Below, in pieces: positions 34,658 through 42,690 of a stretch of 51,509 nucleotides of DNA (positions are counted from its first letter, which is position 1; each line of letters begins with the position of its first letter). The DNA comes from Candidatus Gastranaerophilales bacterium (GTDB lineage Bacteria > Cyanobacteriota > Vampirovibrionia > Gastranaerophilales > Gastranaerophilaceae): assembly GCA_944322665.1 (NCBI GenBank), contig CALUPM010000004.1, positions 1 to 51,509 on the forward strand, written 5' to 3'. The position numbers and the translations under genes were made by a program. The notes beneath the pieces are model-generated. The model saw nothing but the letters and a program-made list of their open reading frames with translations, had not been told where the DNA came from and did no database searches.

Positions 34658-36149
34658 CACATTTCACGATAACGAAACGCTGAGGCAGCAAAAGAACCTG
34701 ACCAGAGCGCAAAAAAGAACGAATTCCGACACAAAAGAAGGCGTCCTTGTAAACCAGTTTATAAAAGATACAGAAAACACCCGCAGTCTGACTCTTGACG
34801 ACACCATGGACACCCTTGTAATCTCAAAAAACACACAGCTTCCGAACAAACTTTACGAAAAGGACACAAAAAAAGAAAAAAGCATTCTTCCTGTAAGCGG
34901 GATTGCGCTCGGCGTAATGGGCGTAATCGCAGGGATTACGGCATTTATCCATCACAGCGCAAAAATAAATCTGAATATTGATTCCCTGAAAAGAGTTCCG
35001 CCGACACTCAGGAACGTCGCAATCAACGACGAACCCGTTCAGGCGCTTTACAGAATAGTCGAATGCCCGAACTGGAAAACAATAACGGCAGGCACGGGCG
35101 TTTTTGCGCTCACAGCTATGGCATTTATGGGAAAGACCTTTTTTGACGGCTTCCGCGACGTATGGGTTAAAAAGCGGGAAGCCGACATCCAGAAAAACCT
35201 TCAGGAAAGGCTTATTGATATAGAAACTCAATCTTTTGCCGGCAAAATCCAGATTACGCGGAGTATGCTCTCCAACAAAGCCATTGAACTGGGCAAATAC
35301 CTGAAATATGAACCAAAACGCAGAAATCCCGACGAAACCTTCAAAGCCATAATGTTCAAAGGGATTGAAGGCTTTGCAGGCAAAAACCGGACTTCAGCAA
35401 AAAAAGACAATAACAATATTAATTATATAATGCTCGGACTTGCCACTTTTGCCGGAATCATCGGGCTGGGTTTCCTTTCGCTCAAAAACCTTACAAAAAG
35501 CAAAGGAAATATTAACGACTTTATTAAACAAACAGGCAGAGAGATTGAAAAAGTCGTTAAAAAAGCCTCTGATAGTAACAAACAACAAACAGAAGCGGAT
35601 TTAAGAAGCCTTTTTAAATCAATTGATCCGTCGGAACAGCAAATAAGAGAATATCTGAAAAACCTTGACTGGCAGGACAAAGAAGACTTTATACAGTCGG
35701 TATTGAAGGAGCTGAAACGCTCCACTGTTGACGCAAACCCCGGCTGCGGCGGCGGTTCAACCCCGAAAGTCACGTTCTATTCACACGTAGATGACTTTAG
35801 AGCCTTCTTCTACAACTACCTGCTTGATACGGATAACAAACAGTTTAAGGCACTCTTTTTCGGCACAACGGGGCTTGCGGCTGTAAGTTACGGCGGAAAG
35901 CTGATTGGAGAAGCCGTTAAGGATGTTCAGGTCAAAAAACTGAACGCCGACACGGAAGCCGAACTCCAGCAGCGACTGGTTTCCACTGAATTAAGGAACT
36001 TCAAATCAAAAAAAGACGCGGCAATTCAACCTCTGATGGAGGAATTCTACAAACAGGCAAAATCGGGAAAACCAAAAGAAGAACTAAAAACAATGGCAGA
36101 AAATATCCTGTTTGAAATCAAAAACGGCCCGCCGTTCGTATATTCATAA
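34641..36149 (+). CDS. Membrane protein with four hydrophobic segments and internal duplication
   Basis: Hydrophobic helices lie near 82-104, 148-166, 262-283 and 403-424. Residues 150-199 and 407-454 are related (DGFRDVWVKKREADIQ versus EAVKDVQVKKLNADTE, followed by LQERLIDIE versus LQQRLVSTE), so the protein contains a duplicated helix-plus-cytosolic-arm module. A CGGG cluster sits at 369-372. The N-terminal 75 residues are polar. No family is recognised. It overlaps the preceding Cys-motif gene and is followed 92 bp later by the 172-residue gene, suggesting one operon. Confidence 0.75.
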   Translation: MNVNNNTFHDNETLRQQKNLTRAQKRTNSDTKEGVLVNQFIKDTENTRSLTLDDTMDTLVISKNTQLPNKLYEKDTKKEKSILPVSGIALGVMGVIAGITAFIHHSAKINLNIDSLKRVPPTLRNVAINDEPVQALYRIVECPNWKTITAGTGVFALTAMAFMGKTFFDGFRDVWVKKREADIQKNLQERLIDIETQSFAGKIQITRSMLSNKAIELGKYLKYEPKRRNPDETFKAIMFKGIEGFAGKNRTSAKKDNNNINYIMLGLATFAGIIGLGFLSLKNLTKSKGNINDFIKQTGREIEKVVKKASDSNKQQTEADLRSLFKSIDPSEQQIREYLKNLDWQDKEDFIQSVLKELKRSTVDANPGCGGGSTPKVTFYSHVDDFRAFFYNYLLDTDNKQFKALFFGTTGLAAVSYGGKLIGEAVKDVQVKKLNADTEAELQQRLVSTELRNFKSKKDAAIQPLMEEFYKQAKSGKPKEELKTMAENILFEIKNGPPFVYS

Positions 36150-36241
36150 AACCGCAGCAGCGGTATTTACGTCAAGGCTTTGACCGCAAAACTAACCGAA
36201 AAGCTGCACACAGACTGACTTAAACCCAAAAGGATTACAAA

Positions 36242-36760
36242 ATGCTTCAACCGGTACAACCATATATATATAATAACATGTATTCTAAAAATTACGGAGC
36301 AATCATGCCCGCTCCCCCAGCTCCATATTTGCAGCCTCCGCGCCCGATACAAATGCCTTCAGGGACAAGAAACCACATACTTGTAGACCCGATAAAGGTT
36401 GATACTTTCGTAAAACAAAAAGAAAATGCTCTTCCATATATATATAATATACTTGCAAATTCAAACGACGAAGCTGAGATTACGGAAACCCTATACATAA
36501 CTGACCGCCTGATAGAAGCCGGAACAAAAGGGATAGACAAAATGTATCCGGTGCTTTCGCGCTTCAACAGCACAAATTCGCCGAACATTCAGACATTTTT
36601 AGCGGGAATTTACAGAAAAATACAGGTTCCGGATGCCTTCGGGCCTTTAGTCGCCATGCTTATCAGGAATTCTATCAATCCTCCGCAATCAAATTTTGAT
36701 CCTAATGAAGAAATCGGAGGAGCAATACTGGCATACCTTTCAGACCGTTTTAAAAACTAG
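36242..36760 (+). CDS. Unknown helical protein with Pro-rich N-terminus
   Basis: The first 45 residues are rich in Pro and Tyr (PAPPAPYLQPPRPIQMPSGT), probably disordered. Residues 55-172 are alpha-helical, with HEAT- or armadillo-like character: ALPYIYNILANSNDEAEITE, ITDRLIEAGTKGIDKMYPVL, NIQTFLAGIYRKIQVPDAFG. There is no signal peptide or membrane segment. The start has AAAGGATT upstream. The gene sits between the four-segment membrane protein and the MGMAASQAR protein, with 121 bp to the latter, so a shared role is likely but unknown. Confidence 0.7.
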   Translation: MLQPVQPYIYNNMYSKNYGAIMPAPPAPYLQPPRPIQMPSGTRNHILVDPIKVDTFVKQKENALPYIYNILANSNDEAEITETLYITDRLIEAGTKGIDKMYPVLSRFNSTNSPNIQTFLAGIYRKIQVPDAFGPLVAMLIRNSINPPQSNFDPNEEIGGAILAYLSDRFKN

Positions 36761-36881
36761 CGGCAAGACTCAATTGTTACAATTTCTTAACATTATTAAA
36801 ACAAAAATTAAAGTTTGAAACTCATGTTGTCGTAAACATGCATGTAAGTACACAAGATGATGAAAGGAAAGGCAAACAGTT

Positions 36882-37895
36882 ATGGGAATGGCAGCTTCAC
36901 AAGCTAGATTTTTAGGTTTGACAGCTCGCAAGACCAATGTTGAGTACGAAGGTCAGCAGATTAACCAGCAGCGTACCTCATTGTCTAACCAGTCTGCAAA
37001 CTACTATAACGACCTGCTGGGTATGACTGTTCCGGTTCCTCCATCAGTCGATAATTACACAAAAACAGTTTATACCTTTGAAGATGGGTCTCTTACAAAC
37101 GAAATTACGGCAATGATAGCACAGACAGACGGAACTTACACAATCAGCTATCTTTCACAATGGCAGGATGACTATGTTCCTGTTGCAGCCGCAACAAGCA
37201 TTATCAACGTTCAGGGCGCATCTTATTACGTAGGTGCAGATGTTTTAAGAACTCTTGGTGAACCTGATACAACTCTTGAAGATCAGGCAGCCATAGATGC
37301 AAGACAAAAAGAAGAAAATGCCTGGATAACACAGCTTAATGATAAATACGGAACAACTGAATGGTACGTAAGATATGTAACAAACACCTCAACAGGCGAA
37401 GATGTTCCGTACTTCTACAAAAAATCCGAGATTGAAAAGAATAAAGACAAAACCGATGAAAACGGCAATATCTTATCTAATATCAATTGCTACACAATCG
37501 GCAGCGATACAAAAGTACGTGAAGTTAAACACGTAACAGATTGTAAAGTTGAAAGAGATTCTTCAGGAAGATTTATGGCAATCTCAATACCGGAAGAAAC
37601 AGATGAAGAAGGTAACGTTCTATCTTATTCAACCTACACTCTCACAACTTCTACAATTACTGACCAGGACGCTTATAACGACGCAATGAATGAATACGAA
37701 CACGAAAAATACTTGTATGATCAGGCAATTGACCAGATTAACGCAAAAATCGAAATCATTCAGGCACAGGATAAGAACCTTGAATTGAGATTGAAACAGT
37801 TAGATACAGAACAGAGTGCAATTCAGACAGAAATGGATGCAGTAGAAAAAGTAATCGAAAAGAACGTTGAATCAACATTCAAAACATTCGGTTAA
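36882..37895 (+). CDS. MGMAASQAR-type protein, shorter paralogue
   Basis: Function unknown. Residues 1-50 match the 522-residue protein at 7632-9200 almost exactly (28 of the first 29 are the same), and the last 80 match closely (DAMNEYEHEKYLYDQAID aligned with DAMNQYYYDQQVYEKKIE; both end VESTFKTF or IESTFKTF). The middle, about 85-250, is unrelated in length and lacks the 100-residue repeats. No signal peptide. The start has AAAGGAAAGG upstream. It is probably the end of the 33.9-37.9 kb cluster; a CAGCAG/CTGCTG hairpin and a terminator follow. Confidence 0.8.
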   Translation: MGMAASQARFLGLTARKTNVEYEGQQINQQRTSLSNQSANYYNDLLGMTVPVPPSVDNYTKTVYTFEDGSLTNEITAMIAQTDGTYTISYLSQWQDDYVPVAAATSIINVQGASYYVGADVLRTLGEPDTTLEDQAAIDARQKEENAWITQLNDKYGTTEWYVRYVTNTSTGEDVPYFYKKSEIEKNKDKTDENGNILSNINCYTIGSDTKVREVKHVTDCKVERDSSGRFMAISIPEETDEEGNVLSYSTYTLTTSTITDQDAYNDAMNEYEHEKYLYDQAIDQINAKIEIIQAQDKNLELRLKQLDTEQSAIQTEMDAVEKVIEKNVESTFKTFG

Positions 37896-38039
37896 TAAGA
37901 AAAAGGCAGCAGCTCGAAAACTGCTGACGAAACAAAAACAAATTCGGTAAATACCGGATTTCATATAAATAACAAGGAAAAAAGTTAATGAATCAAAAAG
38001 TTTTTAAACATTTCCTTTCCCTTTTTCCTATTAATTTTC

Positions 38040-38065
38040 AACGGCCGCAAAGCCGTTTTTTTTTT
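38040..38065 (+). terminator. Terminator after the 337-residue gene, copy 1
   Basis: AACGGC (38040-38045) pairs with GCCGTT (38052-38057) around CGCAAA, followed by ten T residues. Part of a 43-bp direct repeat. Confidence 0.75.
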
Positions 38066-38162
38066 GCACTTTTACAAAACTCATTCCGACGGCGGGAAAG
38101 CCCCCCACTTTTTTGATACTCAATCAAAAAAGCGGGGTCCCTCCTTTTTCCTATTAATTTTC

Positions 38163-38185
38163 AACGGCCGCAAAGCCGTTTTTTT
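38163..38185 (+). terminator. Terminator, copy 2
   Basis: The same AACGGC/GCCGTT hairpin with a run of seven T residues, repeated 123 bp after the first. It probably acts as a back-up terminator. Confidence 0.65.
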
Positions 38186-38382
38186 GCCCCGGGCAGAGGC
38201 AGAAAAATGCGAAGCATTTTGTCAGTCGAACAATTATAAACGGAAACTGTTTGTTTTCGTTTTAATTGTGAGCGGTGCCGTTTTTGGCGAGGGGCAGCCC
38301 CTGTCAGAGGCAACGTCAGTCTAACAATTACAAGAAATAATCCAAGAAGCATACTTAATCAAAACCAGATAAAATTTCTTCG

Positions 38383-38391
38383 TGATATAAT
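38383..38391 (+). promoter_or_regulatory. Extended -10 promoter of the polyprenyl synthase gene
   Basis: TGATATAAT is a perfect extended -10 box (TGn-TATAAT), with no -35 resemblance upstream. Its TATAAT ends at 38391, only six bases before the ATG at 38398, so the transcript should start at or next to the start codon. Confidence 0.6.
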
Positions 38392-38397
38392 AAACTC

Positions 38398-39276
38398 ATG
38401 AATTTCGGGGATAAATACCAGCAAATTTCAAATCTTGTAAAAGAAGATATTCTAAAAGTGGAGGCGGAGCTGCAGACTGAAATAGGGCTGTTTCCGGCGT
38501 TAGACCCTGCATTAAAGAGTTTTTTAACAGGAAAATCTAAAAGAATAAGACCGCTGAGCGCATTTTTATACTTAAGAGCCGCCGGAATTGAGCCGGAAGA
38601 AAACCATTATATTCTCCAAACAGCCGTTGAAATAATCCATAATGCTTCGCTGCTGCACGACGATGTAGTTGACGAATGTAAAATCAGACGCGGCAAGAAC
38701 ACTATAAATAATGAATTCAACAACAAAACCGCAATTTTATCAGGAGATTATCTTCTTGCCGCAGCGCTTGACAGGCTTAACCGGCTGAACAACCCGCAAA
38801 TTACCGCAATGTGCGCGGATACAATGCGGGAAATGTGCAGGGGTGAAATATTTCAGGACTTTACCAGAGGCAAAATTCCGTCAATTGAAGAATATTTAAA
38901 AAAAACGGAACAAAAAACCGCAGGACTTTTTAAGACAGCAATTGCAGGCGCGATGATACTTTCAGGCTCTAAAGACATTGCAACAGCAGCGGATTTTGCA
39001 ATCAATTTCGGAACAGCCTTCCAGATAAGAGATGACCTGCTAAATATTTTGAAATCCGACTCTCTTAAACCCGCCGAAAATGACATCAAATGCGGAATTT
39101 ATAACGCCCCTGTCATTTTTGCCGGCAGCCTCCAAAACCTTGAGCGGGGTATTGAAAAAACCGGAGATTTGTTGAATAATTATGTAATTAAAGCACTCAA
39201 AATTGTTGAAGGATTTAAAAACACCCAATATAAAACCGCACTGGAGGAGCTTTTGGAGCTTTTAAACGATGTATAA
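38398..39276 (+). CDS. Polyprenyl diphosphate synthase
   Basis: Condenses isopentenyl units to make a long-chain polyprenyl diphosphate, for quinones or other lipids. The first aspartate-rich motif is D88-D89-V-V-D92 in LLHDDVVDECKIRRG. The second is D212-D213-L-L-N216, where the family usually has a third Asp. GKSKRIRPL supplies the diphosphate-binding basic residues. At 292 residues it is slightly shorter than typical. No Shine-Dalgarno is visible, and the promoter's -10 box abuts the ATG, suggesting a leaderless mRNA. Its end overlaps lepB by eight bases. Product length cannot be inferred. Confidence 0.88.
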   Translation: MNFGDKYQQISNLVKEDILKVEAELQTEIGLFPALDPALKSFLTGKSKRIRPLSAFLYLRAAGIEPEENHYILQTAVEIIHNASLLHDDVVDECKIRRGKNTINNEFNNKTAILSGDYLLAAALDRLNRLNNPQITAMCADTMREMCRGEIFQDFTRGKIPSIEEYLKKTEQKTAGLFKTAIAGAMILSGSKDIATAADFAINFGTAFQIRDDLLNILKSDSLKPAENDIKCGIYNAPVIFAGSLQNLERGIEKTGDLLNNYVIKALKIVEGFKNTQYKTALEELLELLNDV

Positions 39277-39937
39277 AATAAAAGAAATTTTTAATCTGTT
39301 AAAAACCAAATACGAAGCCATAAACCCGCTGACAAGAGAGATAATCGAAACAGTAATATTTGTCATTGTAATGGTAATCATTGTAAGATATTTTATCGGT
39401 GAAATCCGCTGGATACCGTCAGCTTCAATGCATCCGACGCTTCTTGAAGGTGACAGAATTGTTGTCGAAAGATTTTCAAGATTTTACAGAGCTCCCAAAC
39501 GCGGGGATATAATGGTATTTTATCCGCCGTTTGAAAAATTAAAAAACACACCGTGGCGGGTATTTTCAAGATTAACCGGATTTTTCTGCAAGGATATCGC
39601 TTATATTAAACGTGTAATCGGACTTCCGGGTGAAAAAGTTGAAATAAAACCGGACAAAGCAGGCAAATATACCGTCTACATAAACGGAAACCCGCTTGAA
39701 GAAACTTATATCCAGAGCCCTTATGACTATCCGCAGTGTTCAGAAGCAATTGAATGCAAATTTGATATACCTGAAGGGTATTATCTTATGCTCGGCGACA
39801 ACCGCGGCAATTCACAGGACGGCAGATACTGGGGGCTTCTGCCGCGCGAAAGATTTATAGGCCGTGCAGTTACTATTGTCTGGCCGATAAAACGAATACA
39901 CAGACTCTGGAATAATCCTTATGAAATAAAAGATTAA
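39269..39937 (+). CDS. lepB: Signal peptidase I
   Basis: Membrane-bound peptidase that removes signal peptides from exported proteins. The transmembrane helix spans about 28-45 (ETVIFVIVMVIIVRYFIG). The catalytic Ser is S53 in IPSASMHPTLLEGD, and the general base is K114 in AYIKRVIGLPGE. The third conserved box, MLGDNRGNSQDGRYWG, is near 185. At 222 residues it has the usual size. It overlaps the polyprenyl synthase gene by eight bases (ATG inside the preceding reading frame) and so is translationally coupled to it. Confidence 0.96.
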   Translation: MYKIKEIFNLLKTKYEAINPLTREIIETVIFVIVMVIIVRYFIGEIRWIPSASMHPTLLEGDRIVVERFSRFYRAPKRGDIMVFYPPFEKLKNTPWRVFSRLTGFFCKDIAYIKRVIGLPGEKVEIKPDKAGKYTVYINGNPLEETYIQSPYDYPQCSEAIECKFDIPEGYYLMLGDNRGNSQDGRYWGLLPRERFIGRAVTIVWPIKRIHRLWNNPYEIKD

Positions 39938-39949
39938 AGCCGCAGCAAA

Positions 39950-40318
39950 TTACGGCAGGAAGTGATAAATTTTCATGTAATCAGCCATAAGCTGTGAACT
40001 GGTAGCATTTGCGACATTAGCCTTTACGGTCTGCTCGCTGTCCGTTTCCGAAACTTCCTTAACCTGCTGTGATTCACGGCGTCTTTCCTCTGCCGCCTGT
40101 TCAATCTGGGCTTCCCTGATATAATCCTCAACAGACTGCTGAACTTCTTCAATTTTAGCCTTGTCACCCGCGTAAGAACCGGTAGATTCAACCCCGAGTT
40201 CCTCAAGCTGCTGCATAATCTGATACCACTCGTTATAATTTGGAACTGTTGCGCCCTGCGCAGCCGCAGCGGCTCTAACATTTTCCAAATCTTCTATACT
40301 GTTAATTCTGTCCGGCAT
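39950..40318 (-). CDS. Small coiled-coil protein of unknown function
   Basis: The 122 residues are helical, rich in Ala, Glu and Gln: YNEWYQIMQQLEELGVESTG and VEDYIREAQIEQAAEERRRE, with an end reading SSQLMADYMKIYHFLP. No signal peptide or membrane segment. A strong AAGGAGAG site precedes the ATG. The promoter-like motif at 40343-40366 matches that of the 90-residue gene near 6.6 kb, so the two may be co-regulated with the MGMAASQAR-associated proteins. It is convergent with lepB. Confidence 0.7.
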   Translation of the reverse strand: MPDRINSIEDLENVRAAAAAQGATVPNYNEWYQIMQQLEELGVESTGSYAGDKAKIEEVQQSVEDYIREAQIEQAAEERRRESQQVKEVSETDSEQTVKANVANATSSQLMADYMKIYHFLP

Positions 40319-40342
40319 AGTGCTCTCCTTTGTACGCTAAGA

Positions 40343-40366
40343 TTTACACCTCATAACTATATAAAG
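40343..40366 (-). promoter_or_regulatory. Shared promoter-like motif, copy 2
   Basis: Minus strand CTTTATATAGTTATGAGGTG, followed by TAAA, closely matching the motif at 6583-6604. It lies 25-48 bp upstream of the 122-residue gene. Confidence 0.4.
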
Positions 40367-40420
40367 TAAAATATTCCCTTCTGATTTCAAGAAAGCACAT
40401 TTTTGTAATAAAAATTAATA

Positions 40421-40639
40421 TTACATTTTAAAAGCCAACAGTTCTGATATAGAAATATTAAATGCGGACGAAATCTGAAGTAAATTAGTATATCTTATAT
40501 CCGTAATCCCGCGTTCTATATCACTTATTGTACGAATTGAAAGATTTGCAAGTTCAGCGAGTTTTTCCTGTGAAATATCACGCTTCATTCGCTCAAATCT
40601 AATTTTATTACCTAATTCTAAAAGTCTTACGTCTTTCAT
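40421..40639 (-). CDS. Small XRE-family DNA-binding regulator
   Basis: A 72-residue protein consisting only of a Cro/C1 helix-turn-helix: GNKIRFERMKRDISQEKLAE, then LANLSIRTISDIERG, with the conserved end NISISELLAFKM. Such single-domain proteins bind DNA as dimers. It is divergent from the pilin-like gene, and a perfect 46-bp palindrome lies between them, so it probably represses that gene and perhaps itself. No strong ribosome binding site is visible before the ATG. Start and family are otherwise clear. Confidence 0.88.
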   Translation of the reverse strand: MKDVRLLELGNKIRFERMKRDISQEKLAELANLSIRTISDIERGITDIRYTNLLQISSAFNISISELLAFKM

Positions 40640-40660
40640 AACAACTTAATTATTTATGGA

Positions 40661-40688
40661 TTGACAAAGTAATGAAATGTGTAATAAT
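40661..40688 (+). promoter_or_regulatory. Promoter of the pilin-like gene
   Basis: TTGACA at 40661-40666, a 16-bp spacer and AATAAT at 40683-40688. The -10 box lies inside the left arm of the palindrome at 40682-40727, a classic arrangement for repression. Confidence 0.6.
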
Positions 40689-40727
40689 GTTAGTATATGT
40701 GATATATCACATATACTAACATTATTA
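40682..40727. promoter_or_regulatory. Perfect 46-bp palindrome, likely operator
   Basis: The two 23-bp halves (TAATAATGTTAGTATATGTG plus ATA, and its exact reverse complement) meet at the centre GTGATATATCAC between 40704 and 40705. It covers the -10 box and the start-site region of the pilin-like gene, and lies 43 bp from the XRE gene start. If transcribed it would form a long hairpin just upstream of the GGAG ribosome binding site. Confidence 0.8.
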
Positions 40728-40744
40728 TTCCGCTTGGAGTTTTT

Positions 40745-41446
40745 ATGAAATCAAAAGCTTTTACAATGGCAGAAGTGCTTATAACAATAGGCATAATAGG
40801 GATTGTTGCGGCGATGACACTACCACAGCTTGTCATGAAATACAAAAAAATAGTTGTGGAAAACAGACTTAAAAAAGTTTATTCTACACTGTCGCAAGCT
40901 TTAAACCGCTCGCAAGCAGAACACGGCGACATAGAACAGTGGGAATGGGAACAGGTACACGGAAAATATATGGTAGAAACTCAGGCAATGAAAGTTTTTG
41001 CCTCAAAATATTTTATACCATACTTCGCAAAATTGAGAAAAGAGGAATACACAACCTTAACGGATTTTGGTTATGCAGATCCTACATTCGGAACTAATAG
41101 CAGCTATAAGAGTTCAAAACATCAAGTATTGGTACTTGCAGATGGCACTATACTAATATTTGACTTAGATGTAGCCGACAGAATAGAAAATAACCCGAAT
41201 CCAGTCAACGGTTTAAATATTTACGTAGACACTAACGGTATGAATACCCCAAATGTAATGGGTTCAGACGTTTTTACTTTTCATATATCAACGGAAACAG
41301 GAAAATTTATGCCTGATGAAAACTACAGCAGAGATGAACTTATAGAAAAATGCAGATCCTACGAAGATAGAGGATATTCCTGCACAAAACTTATTTTGTA
41401 TGACGGGTGGAAAATAAAAGCTGATTATCCAATAAAAACGCAATAA
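40745..41446 (+). CDS. Type IV pilin-like / pseudopilin protein
   Basis: Exported pilus or pseudopilus subunit candidate. The class III leader is MKSKA, followed by FTMAEVLITIGIIGIVAAMT: Phe at +1, Glu at +5 and a hydrophobic N-terminal helix. The residue before cleavage is Ala rather than the usual Gly. The remaining 200 residues are a soluble globular domain with two cysteines (EKCRSYEDRGYSC) that could form a disulphide near the C-terminus. GGAG lies eight bases before the ATG. It is far from the pilus operon and paired with a divergent XRE repressor, which suggests conditional expression. Base composition is AT-richer, with many ATA codons, hinting at later acquisition. Confidence 0.85.
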   Translation: MKSKAFTMAEVLITIGIIGIVAAMTLPQLVMKYKKIVVENRLKKVYSTLSQALNRSQAEHGDIEQWEWEQVHGKYMVETQAMKVFASKYFIPYFAKLRKEEYTTLTDFGYADPTFGTNSSYKSSKHQVLVLADGTILIFDLDVADRIENNPNPVNGLNIYVDTNGMNTPNVMGSDVFTFHISTETGKFMPDENYSRDELIEKCRSYEDRGYSCTKLILYDGWKIKADYPIKTQ

Positions 41447-41712
41447 TTGTTTAAATAAAAATGTACACATTAAAATTATTAAGAAAAATTTACAATCGAA
41501 CCCGAAAGTTGCATTATATAAAGTTTTCAAACAGCATTGAAACAGTTGATTGTGTGGCTTAATTAGATAAACAATCAAACATTTTCTTTAAACACACTTC
41601 AAAAAACGTTTCCAAAACACTTGCATTGAAATATTTTCCAAGTAATATATACATGTTCCCTTATAAGGGGACAATTGTGCACATATAAAATTTAGCCGAA
41701 AAAGAGGAAACA
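41447..41712. promoter_or_regulatory. Leader region of the infA ribosomal operon
   Basis: AT-rich, without a gene. GTTCCCTTA/TAAGGGGAC at 41655-41672 is an 18-bp near-perfect palindrome (one G-T pair) 41 bp before infA. Possible promoter elements precede it: TTGAAA near 41616 and TATACA near 41648, or TTGCAT near 41611 with TAATAT near 41643. A regulatory hairpin or protein site in the leader is plausible. Confidence 0.35.
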
Positions 41713-41928
41713 ATGTCTAAAGACGTCATAGAAATCGAAGGTACCATAATAGAATCAATGCCAAATGCAATGTTTCGGGTCAAACTTGAAAATGACCACG
41801 AAATTTTGGCTCATATTTCAGGCAAAATCAGAAAAAATTTCATAAGAATTCTGCCCGGCGACAGAGTAAAAGTAGAAATGACACCTTACGATTTAAGCAG
41901 AGGACGCATAACATTCCGCCTCAAGTAG
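41713..41928 (+). CDS. infA: Translation initiation factor IF-1
   Basis: Binds the A site of the 30S subunit during initiation. The 71 residues form a single OB fold with the standard motifs [39 protein letters not shown] and SPYDL-like [21 protein letters not shown] precedes the ATG. It opens the visible part of the ribosomal operon, with rpmJ 51 bp downstream. Confidence 0.97.
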   Translation: MSKDVIEIEGTIIESMPNAMFRVKLENDHEILAHISGKIRKNFIRILPGDRVKVEMTPYDLSRGRITFRLK

Positions 41929-41979
41929 CACAATTTCAAAAGCAATAAAATGATACAAACCATATAAAGGAACAAAACA

Positions 41980-42093
41980 ATGAAAGTAAGATCATCAGTA
42001 AAACCAATGTGTGACAAATGCAAATGCATCAAGAGAAAAGGACGCATTGCAATAATCTGCGAAAACCCTAAACACAAACAAAGACAAGGGTAG
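41980..42093 (+). CDS. rpmJ: Ribosomal protein L36
   Basis: A 37-residue large-subunit protein, [20 protein letters not shown] and so on to KHKQRQG. The zinc ligands C11, C14, C27 and H32 are all present, so it is the zinc-binding form. AAAGGAAC precedes the ATG. It lies between infA and rpsM, as in most bacteria. Confidence 0.96.
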   Translation: MKVRSSVKPMCDKCKCIKRKGRIAIICENPKHKQRQG

Positions 42094-42104
42094 CGGATTT
42101 TCGG

Positions 42105-42572
42105 CAGGGTGAAGCGAATGAAGTGAGCGAAACCCGAAACGTCCGAAGCTTCGCAGTGAGCGACTAAATTCCGAAGGAATTTAAAGCGAACGAAAGAAGC
42201 GGGAAAGCCGAATAATCCGGAAGGTTAGAGTGAAGTGAGCGCAAGCGAACGAAACTCGAAGTAACGCGGAGCTAATGAGCGGCAATTTTACGAAGTAAAA
42301 TTAAGCGAATGACAGTGTAGCGTGAAGCAATAATCTAAACGTTCTCAGGGTGAAGCGAACACAGTGAGCGAAACCCGAAACTTCCGAAGCTTCGCAGTGA
42401 GCGGCTAAATTCCAGAGGAATTTAAAGCGAACAAAAGAAGCCGGAAAGCCGAATAATCCGGAAGGTTAGAGTGAAGTGAGCGCAAGCGAACGAAACTCGA
42501 AGTAACGCGGAGCTAATGAGCGGCAATTTTACGAAGTAAAATAGAGCGAATGGCAGCGGAGCGTGAAGCAAA
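42105..42572 (+). repeat. 241-bp tandem direct repeat between rpmJ and rpsM
   Basis: Copy 1 (42105-42345) and copy 2 (42346-about 42572) are about 90% identical, both beginning CAGGGTGAAGCGAA. Each contains small hairpins with GAA loops (AAATTCC-gaa-GGAATTT in copy 1; AATTTTAC-gaa-GTAAAATT), a CCGG ... CCGG pair, and many AGCGAA/GTGAGCG words. There is no credible reading frame; the open frame from 42550 into rpsM lacks a ribosome binding site. The repeat lengthens the rpmJ-rpsM gap to 597 bp, unusual in this operon. Confidence 0.85.
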
Positions 42573-42690
42573 AACAGACAGTACACACAACACAGAGCCG
42601 GATCCGCGGGCAAAATCGGCGGATGGTGAGGAAGTATTTAAGCCTCATACACAAAAAAATCTAACAACAAGAAAAGGAGAAAACAGAAAA

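Larger units (their letters stand above)
37896..38397. repeat. Intergenic region with duplicated terminator and inverted repeats
   Basis: No gene is seen. A 43-bp sequence (CCTTTTTCCTATTAATTTTC plus the AACGGC/GCCGTT hairpin and T run) is present twice, at 38020-38062 and 38143-38185. Between them, CCCCACTTTTTTGAT (38103-38117) and ATCAAAAAAGCGGGG (38123-38137) form a 15-bp stem with one G-T pair. Further hairpins follow (AAAATGC-gaa-GCATTTT at about 38205-38221; AGGGGC-AGCCCCT at about 38289). Confidence 0.65.

Noticed and set aside
42105..42572. CRISPR array.
   Set aside because: There are only two long copies of a 241-bp unit in tandem, not short repeats with unique spacers, and no cas genes.
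42550..42690. An N-terminal extension of S13 by 47 residues.
   Set aside because: These codons lie in the 241-bp repeat and no ribosome binding site precedes 42550, while the ATG at 42691 has AAGGAGA and gives normal S13.
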